NCBI GenBank assembly: GCA_963678675.1
Contig: OY783198.1
Coordinates: forward strand, 7,766,012 to 7,830,011
Source: Xiphydria camelus
Lineage: Eukaryota > Arthropoda > Insecta > Hymenoptera > Xiphydriidae
Reading direction: 5' to 3'
DNA: 64,000 bases
Each line of letters opens with the position of its first letter. Position 1 is the stretch's first letter. Both the position numbers and the translations under genes were made by a program. Positions 12,090 through 22,433 of the stretch are shown here, piece by piece. Below the pieces are notes generated by a model that was not told the origin of the DNA, searched no databases, and was given only the letters and a program-made list of their open reading frames with translations.

Positions 12090-13300
12090 GTTTTTCGTAA
12101 TATCGCATCCCCCTTTCGAGTGGAAACACTAAACCCTTCTCTCAACCAAAGAAATAGTACCTTTTTTTTTAAGTATACGAATATCCGGAATCCAATTTTT
12201 GATGGAAGATGTTGCAACTCTCTTATCGATCATGCGTCTGCCTCATGTAAATTTCTACCATTCAAGAGTTATAATTGAAAGCAAAGATACAATCTGATTT
12301 CACATGCAGTACCGCAATCTCCTTACAAACGATTACAATGAATTTTCTCCAAAACGGAGACAGCGCATTCCCGCTTCAAGTAGAAATCCCGCTTAAAGTG
12401 AAGACAGTACATCTTCCTCTCAAGGGTGCATACATTCGATTATTTACTAAAACGAAGTTAATGCATTCTCTTGACAAACGGAAATACCGAATCCTTCTGT
12501 TAAGTGGAGATAGTGCCTCATTTTCTCAAGTGGAATAACTGGATCTTTATATATCCTCCTCTAAAGCGGAAACACTGGATCCTCTTTTAATAGCGAAGAC
12601 GAGGGTCTGTATTCACATCCAACTTTATTGCTAACGGTGCCCTTACAGTTCTCATTTGTATCACTGTTGAGGTCTACCTCACTCCGTGTACGAACGAAAA
12701 GTAGAACAGCACTTTTAACGCTAAAAGCGCGATGTGAATACGGATCAAGACGTTTTTTGTCGGATGGCAATACTAGATGGACATACTCCTTCCTCTCAAG
12801 TGGACATACTAGATTCTTCTCTAAAATGGAGGTAGCGCGACATTTTCTCAAGTGGAAACACTGGATCCGTCTTTAAGATGAAGATAGCTCATCATTTTCT
12901 CAAGTGGAAAGTCCTTAAAAATGAAGACAGTGTATCCTCCTCTCAAGCGAAAACACTGCATTCTTCGCTAAAGCAAGGGCAATGTGTTCTCCTATCACAT
13001 GTGTGTGTGAAAGTACTATTATAAATCCTCCCGTAAAACGAAGACCGCATTTCCCTGTCATGTGGAAATTCACCTCTCTTAAAAGGCAGACAATGCATTG
13101 TTCCATCATTCTATTACTTGGAATGTTAGATTCTCCGGAAAAGCGAAGACAATGAATTCTCCTATCACGTGGAAACACTGGATCCTTTCCTAAAAAGAAG
13201 GCAGTGTATCTTCCTCTCCATCGAAGGTACCGCATATCCTCGAAGACCTATCGAAGACTCTCCTCTCAAGTGGCAATGCTTCATCCTTCTCACACGTGGA
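12090..13300 (+). repeat. Decayed minisatellite block, about 1.2 kb
   Basis: The phrases CTCAAGTGGAAACACTGGAT, TCTCTAAA and GAAGACAGTGTAT recur in the same order, with spacings of about 30 or 60 bp and many substitutions and gaps. Open frames across it (for example 12275-12538 and 12915-13235) reflect the repeat phase and are not called as genes. Confidence 0.65.
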
Positions 13301-14500
13301 CCTCGATCTCGGTTGTAATGAAATAATTTAATTTCAGACGATAGGTTTCAGCCAGCACTGCACCTACCAAACAAAGACTTCCGCGGTGTATCTATGATGC
13401 GACATCTACGTCAAATTCGTTTTGGACCGGACTCGCACGATTTTCTGCGTTTCAGTCCGTGACTCTCACATAAGCAACGAATGATGTTGTAATCTCTCGT
13501 AGCAAAGCAGCAACGTGCTCCTTTGTGTCTCATGTATATTAATAAAGAATGAAGTACGAACAGAGTTTTGGCGATAGACTTCTTTTGTCGTGAGGTACCA
13601 TCTTGGTTCTTACACCCTTTGGAAAGAGAGGAGAGAACTTAAGGTTGTTGCTGTGTTGTGTTACGACGAATAATTCATTATAATATTATTGTGTATATCT
13701 ACATATACTTAATTTAGTCTCAGTATTATGTATGGACACCTTAATGAATTAACGCTGGATATTTTTTATAGTGTAATATCGGGTTATGATGAATAATATA
13801 TGATATATAAGTATATTTATGGCTGTCGTTTGACCTTAATTGAGTAATCGTTTTACGATGCAAAAAATTGTTGCCACAAGTCCCTACTCAATAATGATTA
13901 TCCTTATTGTCCTTCATGAGGCTATTATGTATAATAAAAGAGAGATTATGACTGCTAAATATCGAAGTTCTAAATTGGTAAGTCATACAATCATTTAACT
14001 ACGACATTTAAGCGTATACTGCGTTAAGAAATAATTGAAAGTGAAGGAGATATAATCATAAAAATGCATTAAAACGAATTAAACCGTGTGGAGATCGGGT
14101 TTTTACGGAGTATAATTAATAAAAAGAGAATTTAATTTATTCTATAAATTAGACTCTCTATAAAGAAGCTGTAAATTTGAGAGTAAATTGGAAATCAATG
14201 TATTCTAGATATTTTAATGGAATTGAATTTTTATATTGTCGATGGAACTTTTGTCTTCTTTGATAACTTGTTTTAATTTCATTGTTCATTGAAAATATTT
14301 AGATGTGCGAGCACGTCATGTCATAAGGACGTTCGCTATTCGCGAGTCAAATTTCGCTTGTCATTTATTCTCAGTAATAGAAATTAGTGCCTAATAATAC
14401 CGCACATGCCTTGTATTGGATTTCTTTTCAGTTAAACGTGATTTTATCAGCAATTCCACATTTCTATGGCTCTCAATGTTTTAACCTCTGTTTCCTTCAG
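13301..14500. other. Likely intron or intergenic DNA upstream of the 14.5-kb exon
   Basis: AT-rich and without repeats that I can match elsewhere. It ends in the pyrimidine-rich acceptor of the exon beginning at 14501. Confidence 0.45.
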
Positions 14501-14616
14501 TAGACATCGTTCAACGATATCGGAAATATTCTGAGATGGCCCTCAAAGATTCTCGAAAAGGATGGTTGGACGTAAAATATTGGGCTGAAGTAGATGACTT
14601 CGAAGAAGAGGCCGCC
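14501..14616 (+). CDS. Internal coding exon of an unidentified gene
   Basis: The acceptor is AACCTCTGTTTCCTTCAG and the donor is GCCGCC|GTAAGT; both are strong. The 116-nt exon enters in phase 1 (its first two bases finish a codon) and reads DIVQRYRKYSEMALKDSRKG, then WLDVKYWAEVDDFEEEAA, with no stop, ending in phase 0. The basic-then-acidic composition, mixed aromatics and correct phase into the next exon look protein-coding rather than random. The methionine at 14536 could instead be a start, but the frame is open back to the acceptor, so an internal exon is preferred. I do not recognise the family. The gene must extend outside the seen exons through long introns. Confidence 0.6.
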
Positions 14617-14731
14617 GTAAGTCCCACCGGTCTCCTAGAGTAGGCTTATTTCACGTTAAATCGGTAGTCCGTTTCGTACAAATCGTAATTAATAAATTGA
14701 AGCATTTGGTTAGCCGATTTTCGTGGTATAG

Positions 14732-14774
14732 GCCTATGTGGAGGGATCTCCGGGGGCAGTGCAAGAAGATGTCA
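14732..14774 (+). CDS. Next coding exon of the same gene
   Basis: A 115-bp intron separates it from the previous exon. It starts after GTGGTATAG and continues in phase 0 with AYVEGSPGAVQEDV, keeping the acidic/Gly-Pro character. A good donor (GTCA|GTAAGC) ends it after 43 nt in phase 1. If that donor is skipped, the frame runs on to a TGA at 14963 through an Arg/Ser-rich segment that is less gene-like. The short exon is preferred; the longer one could be an alternative terminal exon. Confidence 0.5.
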
Positions 14775-15044
14775 GTAAGCAGCCATCGCCTCGTCGAAGG
14801 GAATCACGCAGAGGGGTTTGCATGTCTTTGAGTCCCTCTGGTTTTCGATCATGTCGCAGGACGATTGGTCCGAACCGACACCGAAAACTGGTTGTAATTT
14901 TCATACCTTTCGACAACTGTGCACGGTGGCCACGAGTCGAAGCCTCCATCGGTTTCGGCTCGTGATCTTCTCGCCATGTTTTCAATAATTTCATGTTGAG
15001 CCTCTCATCGTTTCCTTCGCGGTATTCGGTAGATCCTTCTGAAT

Positions 15045-15100
15045 ATGGCGTAATTAGCGTTGAAGTCGGATGACCCTCCGACTTCACTGGTAAAAATTTC
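15045..15100 (+). repeat. Short repeat shared with 6570-6625
   Basis: AATTAGCGTTGAAGTCGGAT plus GACCCTC matches AATTAACGTTGACATCGGAT plus GACCCTC at about 6579-6604. The later copy also contains a small palindrome (GAAGTCGGA...TCCGACTTC). Probably a fragment of a dispersed element. Confidence 0.35.
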
Positions 15101-15506
15101 CCTCTCGCCGTTCAAATTATCAGAGACACTCGTCGAATTGAATTTTATCGAGGAGCGATGAGAGTTTACGCGACAGGTCATTCTCGTGGTCGAAGTAAAT
15201 ATTCCATGCGAGTTTGCGAAATTTTTAGTATTTTTTCTTCTACTCGGAGAATGCCTTAGGGGGGTTTCAATATTAAGTCGAATATTTTTATTTGAAGAAT
15301 TGCTTACAATTAAAATGTACTGTTAAATATTCTTCCATTATTGTGTTCTGCTGTTTGAAATTAGAGTTTCAAGATGAGCATTTCTTACTTCTTATTTCAA
15401 TATTCCAACATTTTTATACAAAACATACATATACTACAATTCAATAGAGTCCTTATCTCGTTTAGATGAATAAACTGCTAATCATATCCATGAAATATTT
15501 TTTCAG

Positions 15507-15518
15507 CTTTCGCAAACA
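15507..15518 (+). other. Possible 12-nt microexon
   Basis: CTTTCGCAAACA sits between a strong acceptor (TATTTTTTCAG) and a strong donor (GTAAGTAC). Twelve bases preserve the reading phase. It lies on the same strand about 730 bp downstream of the 14732 exon. Both splice sites are close to ideal, but so short an exon cannot be proved from sequence alone. Confidence 0.3.
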
Positions 15519-18220
15519 GTAAGTACACATTACTCAGGTGTGCTTTATTATGATAGGTAGATCAAGCTCCGGTGACGGATGCGTCCCGGGACGTTATCCC
15601 TAGTGTAGGCCCTTGCACCGGGGTGGAACGAATGGAATTCGTGGAATGGTTGTGTTGGAGAGAATGTGTTGCATCTTTTTATATATAGCCGAGGGTGGTA
15701 GGCTAGTCTTTCGGAGCGAATGTGTGACTAGTTTTAAGTACGCAGGGCCGGGCGGGAGTTCCTTCGCGGAATAACGCGCGAAAGCTCTCCCGGATCCGGG
15801 ATTCGAATGCAAGCGCCCGCGGTTCTAGACCCGGACGCACGCGAAAATGAAGTATTTAAGTCGTCGAAGTGTTTTCAGAAGTGTGCGAAGTGAACGCGAA
15901 AAGGCTCGAAGTTAATTGGCTCGAACATTTTCGAGCTGCGATTCTCACGATCACAGATCGTCGTTCGAGCTTATTTACTTGGCAAGGAAATCCCTAATAA
16001 TGTCCGTTCTTCATCTTCACGAATATTTAGAAATTCGTGTAGATCGAAAGCGGACCGAGGAGATTTCGAAATGAAGTATGAAATGTGGCAGTGAATAAAG
16101 GGCTCGAGGATTCGATCAAATGTGCACAGATGTTTACGGACTGCGATTCAGTGAATCGTAGGTCGTCGTTTGGGCTGGTTACTTATTTAGCTCGCGAGAA
16201 AGTCTCGTAATGCGCCGTACTTCGATTTCAATATGTCTCTGCGATCTCATTGAGATCCAAGGGCGGACTGAACCGATTCGAAGCGTCGCACGGGTGAACA
16301 GAAATTTCCATCTCGTTTCGTTCAAGGTTCTCCTTGAAACGGAATCGGTGGAAGTCACTGATTGTCAGTTATAATTTTGAGAAATCTGTCATATTTATAA
16401 TTAAGAATCTGTGACTTTCCATCGACTCGAACTTGGAGAGTCTAGTCGATTCGATCGAATTATATGGAAAGGTGATTTTGTTCATCCTAGCGAGGCTTTC
16501 GTCGAATGCAGGGAATCTTCAAGCCTACGTATTTTTGGGAGCTTTGCTCGAAGAGGCGATTCGCCGAAGAGGATGATTTACTTATTTGTCGTATTGTCAT
16601 CGTGCACGTTGTCATTCGTATATTATTTTATGTCAATATTTTGTATCCAGGGATCTCACGTTCGAGTTTTTGAGTATTCCATATCATATGACCTGATTTT
16701 AATGCTTTCCTATCCAGATAGATAAATTTGCGTAAATTGTACAGCAACTGTAGGTAGTATTATTAGCTCATCCGATGCATCAAGGTACTGTGTTCTATGA
16801 GTTGTCATTAAGCAAGCATATTTGTATAATTAAATGATTTCAAACTAGTACAATTAAAATGCTAAACATTTATTTAATATACCTTACATTTTTCGTAAAT
16901 GTGTTGCTACAATAAATAATGCGATTAATTTGAATCGTATTGGGATGTACATTTAACAATTTTTCCGAAGAACAATTTTTTAAAACATTTATACAAGTCT
17001 ATCTGGGTAGTTTCTTGGTTTTTTATTCGATTTAATTTTTTGCATTTATGTGTAATTTGAAGTTTTGTGTGAACATAAATGATATACAATACGTGAGATC
17101 CTTATTTGTATTAAGAAATACGTGGCATTTTATTTGCATTCGAAATATTGAGATTCATATTTCATAAAAATGTATGAAATTGTTTACATGCCTCAAATTG
17201 CATTTCAGAATGGAATAATTGATTTCTGTCAGCATATTTTCTGCTCCTTTCTAACCACCAATATTATCATACGAGTAATATGTTGCGCCGAACAGATAAA
17301 GAGGCTGAGATAGAGTGTAGATACAATCTGTTAATACTTACATTGCCAGCAAATTGCATAACTATAATTTTCAGCGAAATAAGTGTTGACCAAGTTGAGT
17401 GTTGATTAGTATACTTATTTGCGCCTACTAGCGTATATTAGTTCTGGCGTTTATTGACGATTAAGTATTGACAAAATTGGGCAATACTCTGTCTCAAGCT
17501 CCTAGCTGTTTGCATTTGGAAACTCTAAAAAAGTCCATCTTTGTAGTTGGCTGCTTATTTCTATATAAAATCAAACGAGTTGTTAATGAACGTTTTCTCG
17601 GTAATGCTGATTCATCGAGAAACGTTCGTGGCTCGATATCACTTTACTTTTGACTCATCGATCCTGCTATAATGTTCCGAGGTAACTCCTTATTTTCAGC
17701 TAAATGGATTGGGGATAACTGAATGAGTAGATCATCAAGAATGTCGAATTTGTGTTGGATTGGTCAAAGATGATAATATTTGTGACAATTTCTTAGTGGA
17801 TGTCAATCTCTCAACGAATGGCAATATCTCAATGGATGACAATGTCTCAATGCATGACAGTGCGATGATGACGATCTTGAATTCCGAAGTGAATCTAGGA
17901 TTTATGTATCGTAGGTACGCGTAAGTATTCTTTTTTCCTCTGTAATATATTATCAGCAACATGTTTTCGTAGGTAGGCGTACGTGCTTATTGATTAATCA
18001 ATTTAATTCGTTTTATTTAACTAAATATTTACTGCTCCATATAATATTTCAGTATTACCCTTTTTTCATTCAACACTATTTCATTCGTACCCAAATTAAT
18101 TCATATAATAATTTTACTTAATTACAAGATTCAAAGCGTTAAATGTTTTTATGATGCAAATATTTTTTAAATCAACATTATGTTATTATTTAAATTAAAT
18201 CAATTTATTGATTTTTAATT
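15519..18220. other. CpG-rich then AT-rich non-coding stretch
   Basis: 15590-15850 is GC-rich with a TATA-like TTTTTATATATAG at about 15677. It could hold an alternative promoter, though nothing downstream confirms one. From 16,700 on the DNA is AT-rich and featureless. Confidence 0.35.
15840..16240 (+). repeat. Diverged tandem duplication, unit about 200 bp
   Basis: 15935-16015 (CTGCGATTCTCA, AGATCGTCGTTCGAGCT, TTACTTGGC, AATAATGTCCG) corresponds to 16140-16220 (CTGCGATTCAGT, AGGTCGTCGTTTGGGCT, TTACTTATTTAGC, GTAATGCGCCG). The preceding GAARTGTGCGAAGTG/GAAATGTGGCAGTG segments also correspond. The copies are old. Confidence 0.5.
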
Positions 18221-18302
18221 ATTAGGTGTACAACTTTGCTTCCGCTGATTTTTACATCAAACTGGTATAGGAAAACGGCGTAAGCAAAATTGTACACCTA
18301 AT
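18221..18302. mobile_element. Very short palindromic MITE (82 bp)
   Basis: The 25-bp ends are near-perfect reverse complements (ATTAGGTGTACAAC.. and ..TTGTACACCTAAT) around a 32-bp centre. The termini ATTA...TAAT could include the target site. Confidence 0.7.
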
Positions 18303-18739
18303 GCAATGTATGCACAGACTTTTCATTACGTTTTGTTCAGAATTACGCTATAAATATAAGAGCTTAATTTTAATTGTTTTTATTTTCTATGAGTTTTAAT
18401 TTTAATACCTTGAAATTTAATTGATAACTGCGCAAGCGATTATATATGTAGAGAGATTTAATTTACAATACCTATATTCAGTCAATATATTCGTTACTGC
18501 ACATGCATTACATTTCTATGATACATTAATAATTAGCTATTTTTTCTGTAATATTCGTTTTTGCCGCACGCCTACTTTCAATTTATACTTTGTATGTGTT
18601 TATATTTATATGAAATGCTGAATACCCTCAATTGAAATGATATTATTATATAAATAAAAACATCTGGCAGGACAATGTTGCGTGGAAGTGATGTGGGGAT
18701 ATTCGGTTAAAGAAAATTATTAAAACAAAATGAATGAAA

Positions 18740-19240
18740 AAATGAATAAGACATTGTTTATTCTGACTATGAACCATGTATACTGGATATAATTGGTTTA
18801 TGATACTAAAATACGATACATAAACTTGCGAGTGTAGCGTATCAATAAAACGTTGAAAAACTGCATCAATAGTTGTTCCGCCGCTAGTCGTCGCAACTGT
18901 TTTGTCAGAGCTCATATCAAGTTCCAACTTATCCTTCAAAAAAGTAATAAGTGGTGTAGATGCAGGATCATTAAAATTTACGTTGAAATCACCACTCAGA
19001 ATCATCGGTCGGAGATGATAATCATCTCCAAGTATAGCTGAACCCTCCGTAGTGAATGGTAGAAGGACAAAGTGAATAAAACGTATAATCTTTTCTCGAT
19101 GGGTTGGTTTGATGAAATGTAGACAACGATTGACAGAAGAGTCTGTCCATTTGGTAACAACGACCTGACAATTACAACCGCCTGACGTGGTACTGTATTC
19201 TTCTGTTTCTCCTCTCGTTTTTTTGTCGGTAGTTTCTCAT
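18740..19240 (-). pseudogene. Endonuclease/exonuclease/phosphatase domain fragment of a transposable element
   Basis: The minus strand is open over about 150 codons (stop near 19240) and encodes the C-terminal half of an EEP/APE-like nuclease fold. Visible are an acidic GDD loop, the catalytic core LSGDFNVNF (about 18983) with the metal-binding Asp and Asn, then STPLITFLKDKLELDMS, TTSGGTTIDAVF and YVSYFS. The expected YHKPI continuation is found one frame over directly after YVSYFS, so a small indel breaks the frame. EEP domains with this layout are carried by Helentron-type helicase elements and by non-LTR retrotransposons in insects. No helicase, Rep or reverse transcriptase is seen nearby, so this is an isolated relic. 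Confidence 0.75.
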
Positions 19241-19682
19241 ATATATTCTGCCTTTCTCTTCTTCGCAATTTCTGTAAAATATTAATCACTAATTAATTTA
19301 AACAGTTAAAATTACAAATTACTAGATAAATGATTGTCGTGCACAAATTAAATATGGATACAAAACGATAAAAATATTTCGTATATTTACACTTACCAGC
19401 TGCATGTAATTCCAGTTTAGGTTATAAAAGTCATAATTTTTCATCTATTTTAATTGAAAATCCTAGTCAAAACGTTTTGCTACATTAAAAACACTAGAAA
19501 GTTGTACGTCCACTGTATTATTTTGTCGAAAATTGTCAAATTCGAATTTTTTTCTTATTTAAAATTAATAATATAACCCACGCGAGAGTCAACTCGCGGC
19601 GTCGTGCGGCCAGCTGCAGCGGCGGTGCGGGTTGGGCGTGCGCGCTTTGTCCCACGACCTGTGACCGCATCTCACAGGCCAT

Positions 19683-19730
19683 GCGAACGTTGAGACGCGT
19701 CACCTCACTGAACTGCGTCTCAACGTTCGC
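19683..19730. repeat. Perfect 16-bp stem hairpin
   Basis: GCGAACGTTGAGACGC (19683-19698) and its exact complement (19715-19730) are separated by 16 nt, and outer GGCC/GGCC pairs continue the stem with a bulge. It sits in CpG-rich DNA (19570-19760). It may be a MITE end or a structured transcript; no further support. Confidence 0.5.
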
Positions 19731-19928
19731 CTGGCCATACGGTTGTCACAGTGAGCCACGGTTGAGCCGATCGTCCACCTTATGCGTGCTTAGCGCTGGG
19801 AACTGTGTAGATGCTCTCCCCAGTCCTCGGCCGAGCTCACACGGATACACATTAATGCTGTTTACGCTTCCCCGACTACTTTCCCCAAATTACTGCCAGG
19901 CGAACCGAGCCGTAAGAGGTTTACATAT

Positions 19929-20483
19929 CAAAAATGCACGAGCATATAGCCGATGTACAGAAAACTCATTATTAAAACAAAGTACTTTGTAGTAAGGGCT
20001 CCCTCATTTTTATATTCTCCCTTTGCTCGACACGGTTACTGTTCGTCACCTAGTCGCGTCGGTATAATCATACTGTGCCACGGTGACGAACTAATAATAC
20101 TCCGTAAAAGGAATTTTCTTTCCCGTTACACGCCTGGTGTAACGGCGATGCGCGTTGCAATTAAAAATTGCCATTAATTCGTGCAGCGGGGAGGATACAA
20201 TTGCGGTAGATAAGCGTGGAAGCAAACAAATGGATTCGGCGCGTTTTTCCTCTAGTTTCATTTTTCGCTGCTGCTTCCATTTTTACTCTAACTTATTATT
20301 CTTCGTATCACAGTAAACTCTTATCATCACTCGTCTAAGCTTAACGCTTGATCTCTTCACCTCTGGTTAAAATTCAATTCTCAGATAAGCTCTCCATTGA
20401 AAACATCCCATAGATTCCCACAGACAATTTCTATGAGAATCTGATGTGCTTTTGACATAGTAATTCCAGATATCCACTGGAAA
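19929..20483 (+). repeat. Segmental repeat S, copy 1
   Basis: Collinear with 30739-31281 over about 540 bp at high similarity. Shared landmarks are CACGAGYATRTAKCCGA, ATTATTAAAACAAA, CACCTAGTCGCGTCGGTATA, GCGCGTTGCAATTAAAAA and CAGATATCCACTGGA. A third partial copy is at 31288-31450. No ORF is conserved across the copies, so it is probably a non-coding transposable element. Confidence 0.8.
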
Positions 20484-22182
20484 AGTTTGAGAAGGACGAA
20501 TAGGAATTCATTGGATTCTATGTGTATCTGAGATGATAAATAGGGATTCACCAAATTTTCTATGTATCCACAATAACCCATAAAGAGTAAATAAAGCAAA
20601 GTAAAAAATCCTATAAAGGAAATTCCCATACACGCCGTTCTATACGTAATTCGTACTGACAGAATGTTACAAGATTTTATTTGTTTTTACAGATACATAC
20701 ATATAGAATCCAAACATTCTTATTCATCCCACTCAGATTTTTTACCAATGGATATCCGGAATCGCACATCAAATTCCTATAGGGGTTCTATGGTATTTTT
20801 ACACATTTTTTATGAGAATCTATGAGAATCTATGATATCTGTTGAATAGAGTTGCTAAAGGACGAATATTATCAGCAGAGAATTCGTTTACCTGGAAATT
20901 ACTGTACATTTCAACCCGAAGTAAAGAAATCACGCGCGAATAAAAAAATAACACGCATGGTTCTTCTTTGAACCAAGTGAAAAGTAAGCGTAACCGCGTC
21001 CGGCTTAAACTCGGAAAAGCGCCGTATGAATTTTCAGAATCAGCACGAACTGTGTTCCGCGACAAAGGAGAACAAACTCCGTCAAAAGAAATGTGCTTTC
21101 TCGCATAGTCGCACGCTCGGCTGAACCAATTATGGACCTCCGCTACAGGCCCGGCGAGGTGGAAATTAGAACGAAAAAACAAGCGCGAATCTCCGCGCGC
21201 GGGCTCGAAACCGCCCCGATAATTCACCAGGGACGACATTCGCCGCAATACGCTTCCTTGTAATTTTCTCTCCAACGCGCGGTAACCGCATGGAGAAGCG
21301 GCGAGGGAGGAGCTGTTTTTTCCCCGAAAAACAACCCCCTCGCCCGATGTTTGCGTCTCCGGCGACACGGTGCGTAATTGAAACGAACCGGCGTGAAGCT
21401 TTGGACGTAAATTCGGTCGTTCCTTTCGCGAGGAGTCACCCCCTCCATTGAGAGGATCCGCGAACGATACTTTTCAATCTTCGAATAATTGTCTACTTCG
21501 TGGGTGATGATCGTGAGCATGAGCGAAGGGAAACTGCGCGGCGGTGGCTGTCGAAATGACATTGAGAAACTATTAATAACGCGATGTTTTTTTTCTCCTC
21601 GATCATCGTCAAATATTAATATCAGGATAACTATTAGAATTTCATTTTCCATAGATGAATAAATCTCACGCGAATTCAAGTCAAATGCAGAGCATGACAT
21701 TGTGGAGGAAAGTTCTCGGTACTCGTAGTCGAGCGGTTGCAATTATGGTTGCCGTGTTGGACGCAATTAAAATTTTCAATCGATGTTAGCACGTGCGAAT
21801 GGCAGTTCTATAGAATGTCGTTCTCACGAGAGCCTGACCCCTGGATAGTAGTTGAAGTGATTTTCATTAGAGCGTTTCGTATAAAAATTGTAGTTTCTAT
21901 TTTCCATTATCATTCCGAAAATTGGAATGAAAGTGAAATATCTTCAATGACCGGTTGAAAATGTTGAGGAGAATTCTTTGAAGTCTTAATTCTTATTAAG
22001 TTGCTTTTTTCACAAATTATTCGTGGAAATAGATAAATATTTCGTTTGCTATTTATAACTTCAAGATTTGGTAGACTCGAACACTTTTCTCGGTACTTCA
22101 GTACGTTTCAATATCATACATATATTTAATGTACCTATATACTTATGTGTAATTACGAATTTCTAGAGAAAAGTTTACGCCA
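20484..22182. other. No gene recognised
   Basis: 20480-20840 repeats the phrase GAGAATCTATGA several times. 20900-21560 is CpG-rich, with overlapping open frames of 172-182 codons on the minus strand that start with TTG or GTG, lack domains and overlap one another; I treat them as compositional. Confidence 0.45.
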
Positions 22183-22433
22183 AGAAAACAGTTTATTATA
22201 TAACAGTTAATATAATAATTTCAAATACGACAAAATAAATATTTCGATAGAACAAAAGAATATACGTTAATTATTAAAATGTTTATTTCGTTTAAATAGT
22301 TGCATCAAAGGATCAAATTGTGTCAAATAAATATTGCAATAGGTAACGAATATTTATTTATTTAGTCTGATAAAATATTTATTTCGCCATATTCGAACAA
22401 ACATTTATTAACTACAAATAAATTGTTTTCTCG
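22183..22433. mobile_element. MITE family M2, copy 1
   Basis: Terminal inverted sequences AGAAAACAGTTTATT... and ...AATTGTTTTCTCGG bound a 251-bp AT-rich body rich in AAATATTTATT words. The same termini and size occur at 32751-33000, whose left end resembles this copy's right end. No ORF. Confidence 0.65.

Noticed and set aside
15686..15835. A-box-like TAGCCGAGGGTGG and B-box-like GGTTCTAGACC
   Set aside because: They are about 130 bp apart with no cloverleaf between, so not a tRNA gene.
20820..21742. Overlapping 182- and 172-codon minus-strand frames
   Set aside because: Start codons are GTG and TTG, the frames overlap each other, no domain, CpG-rich DNA.
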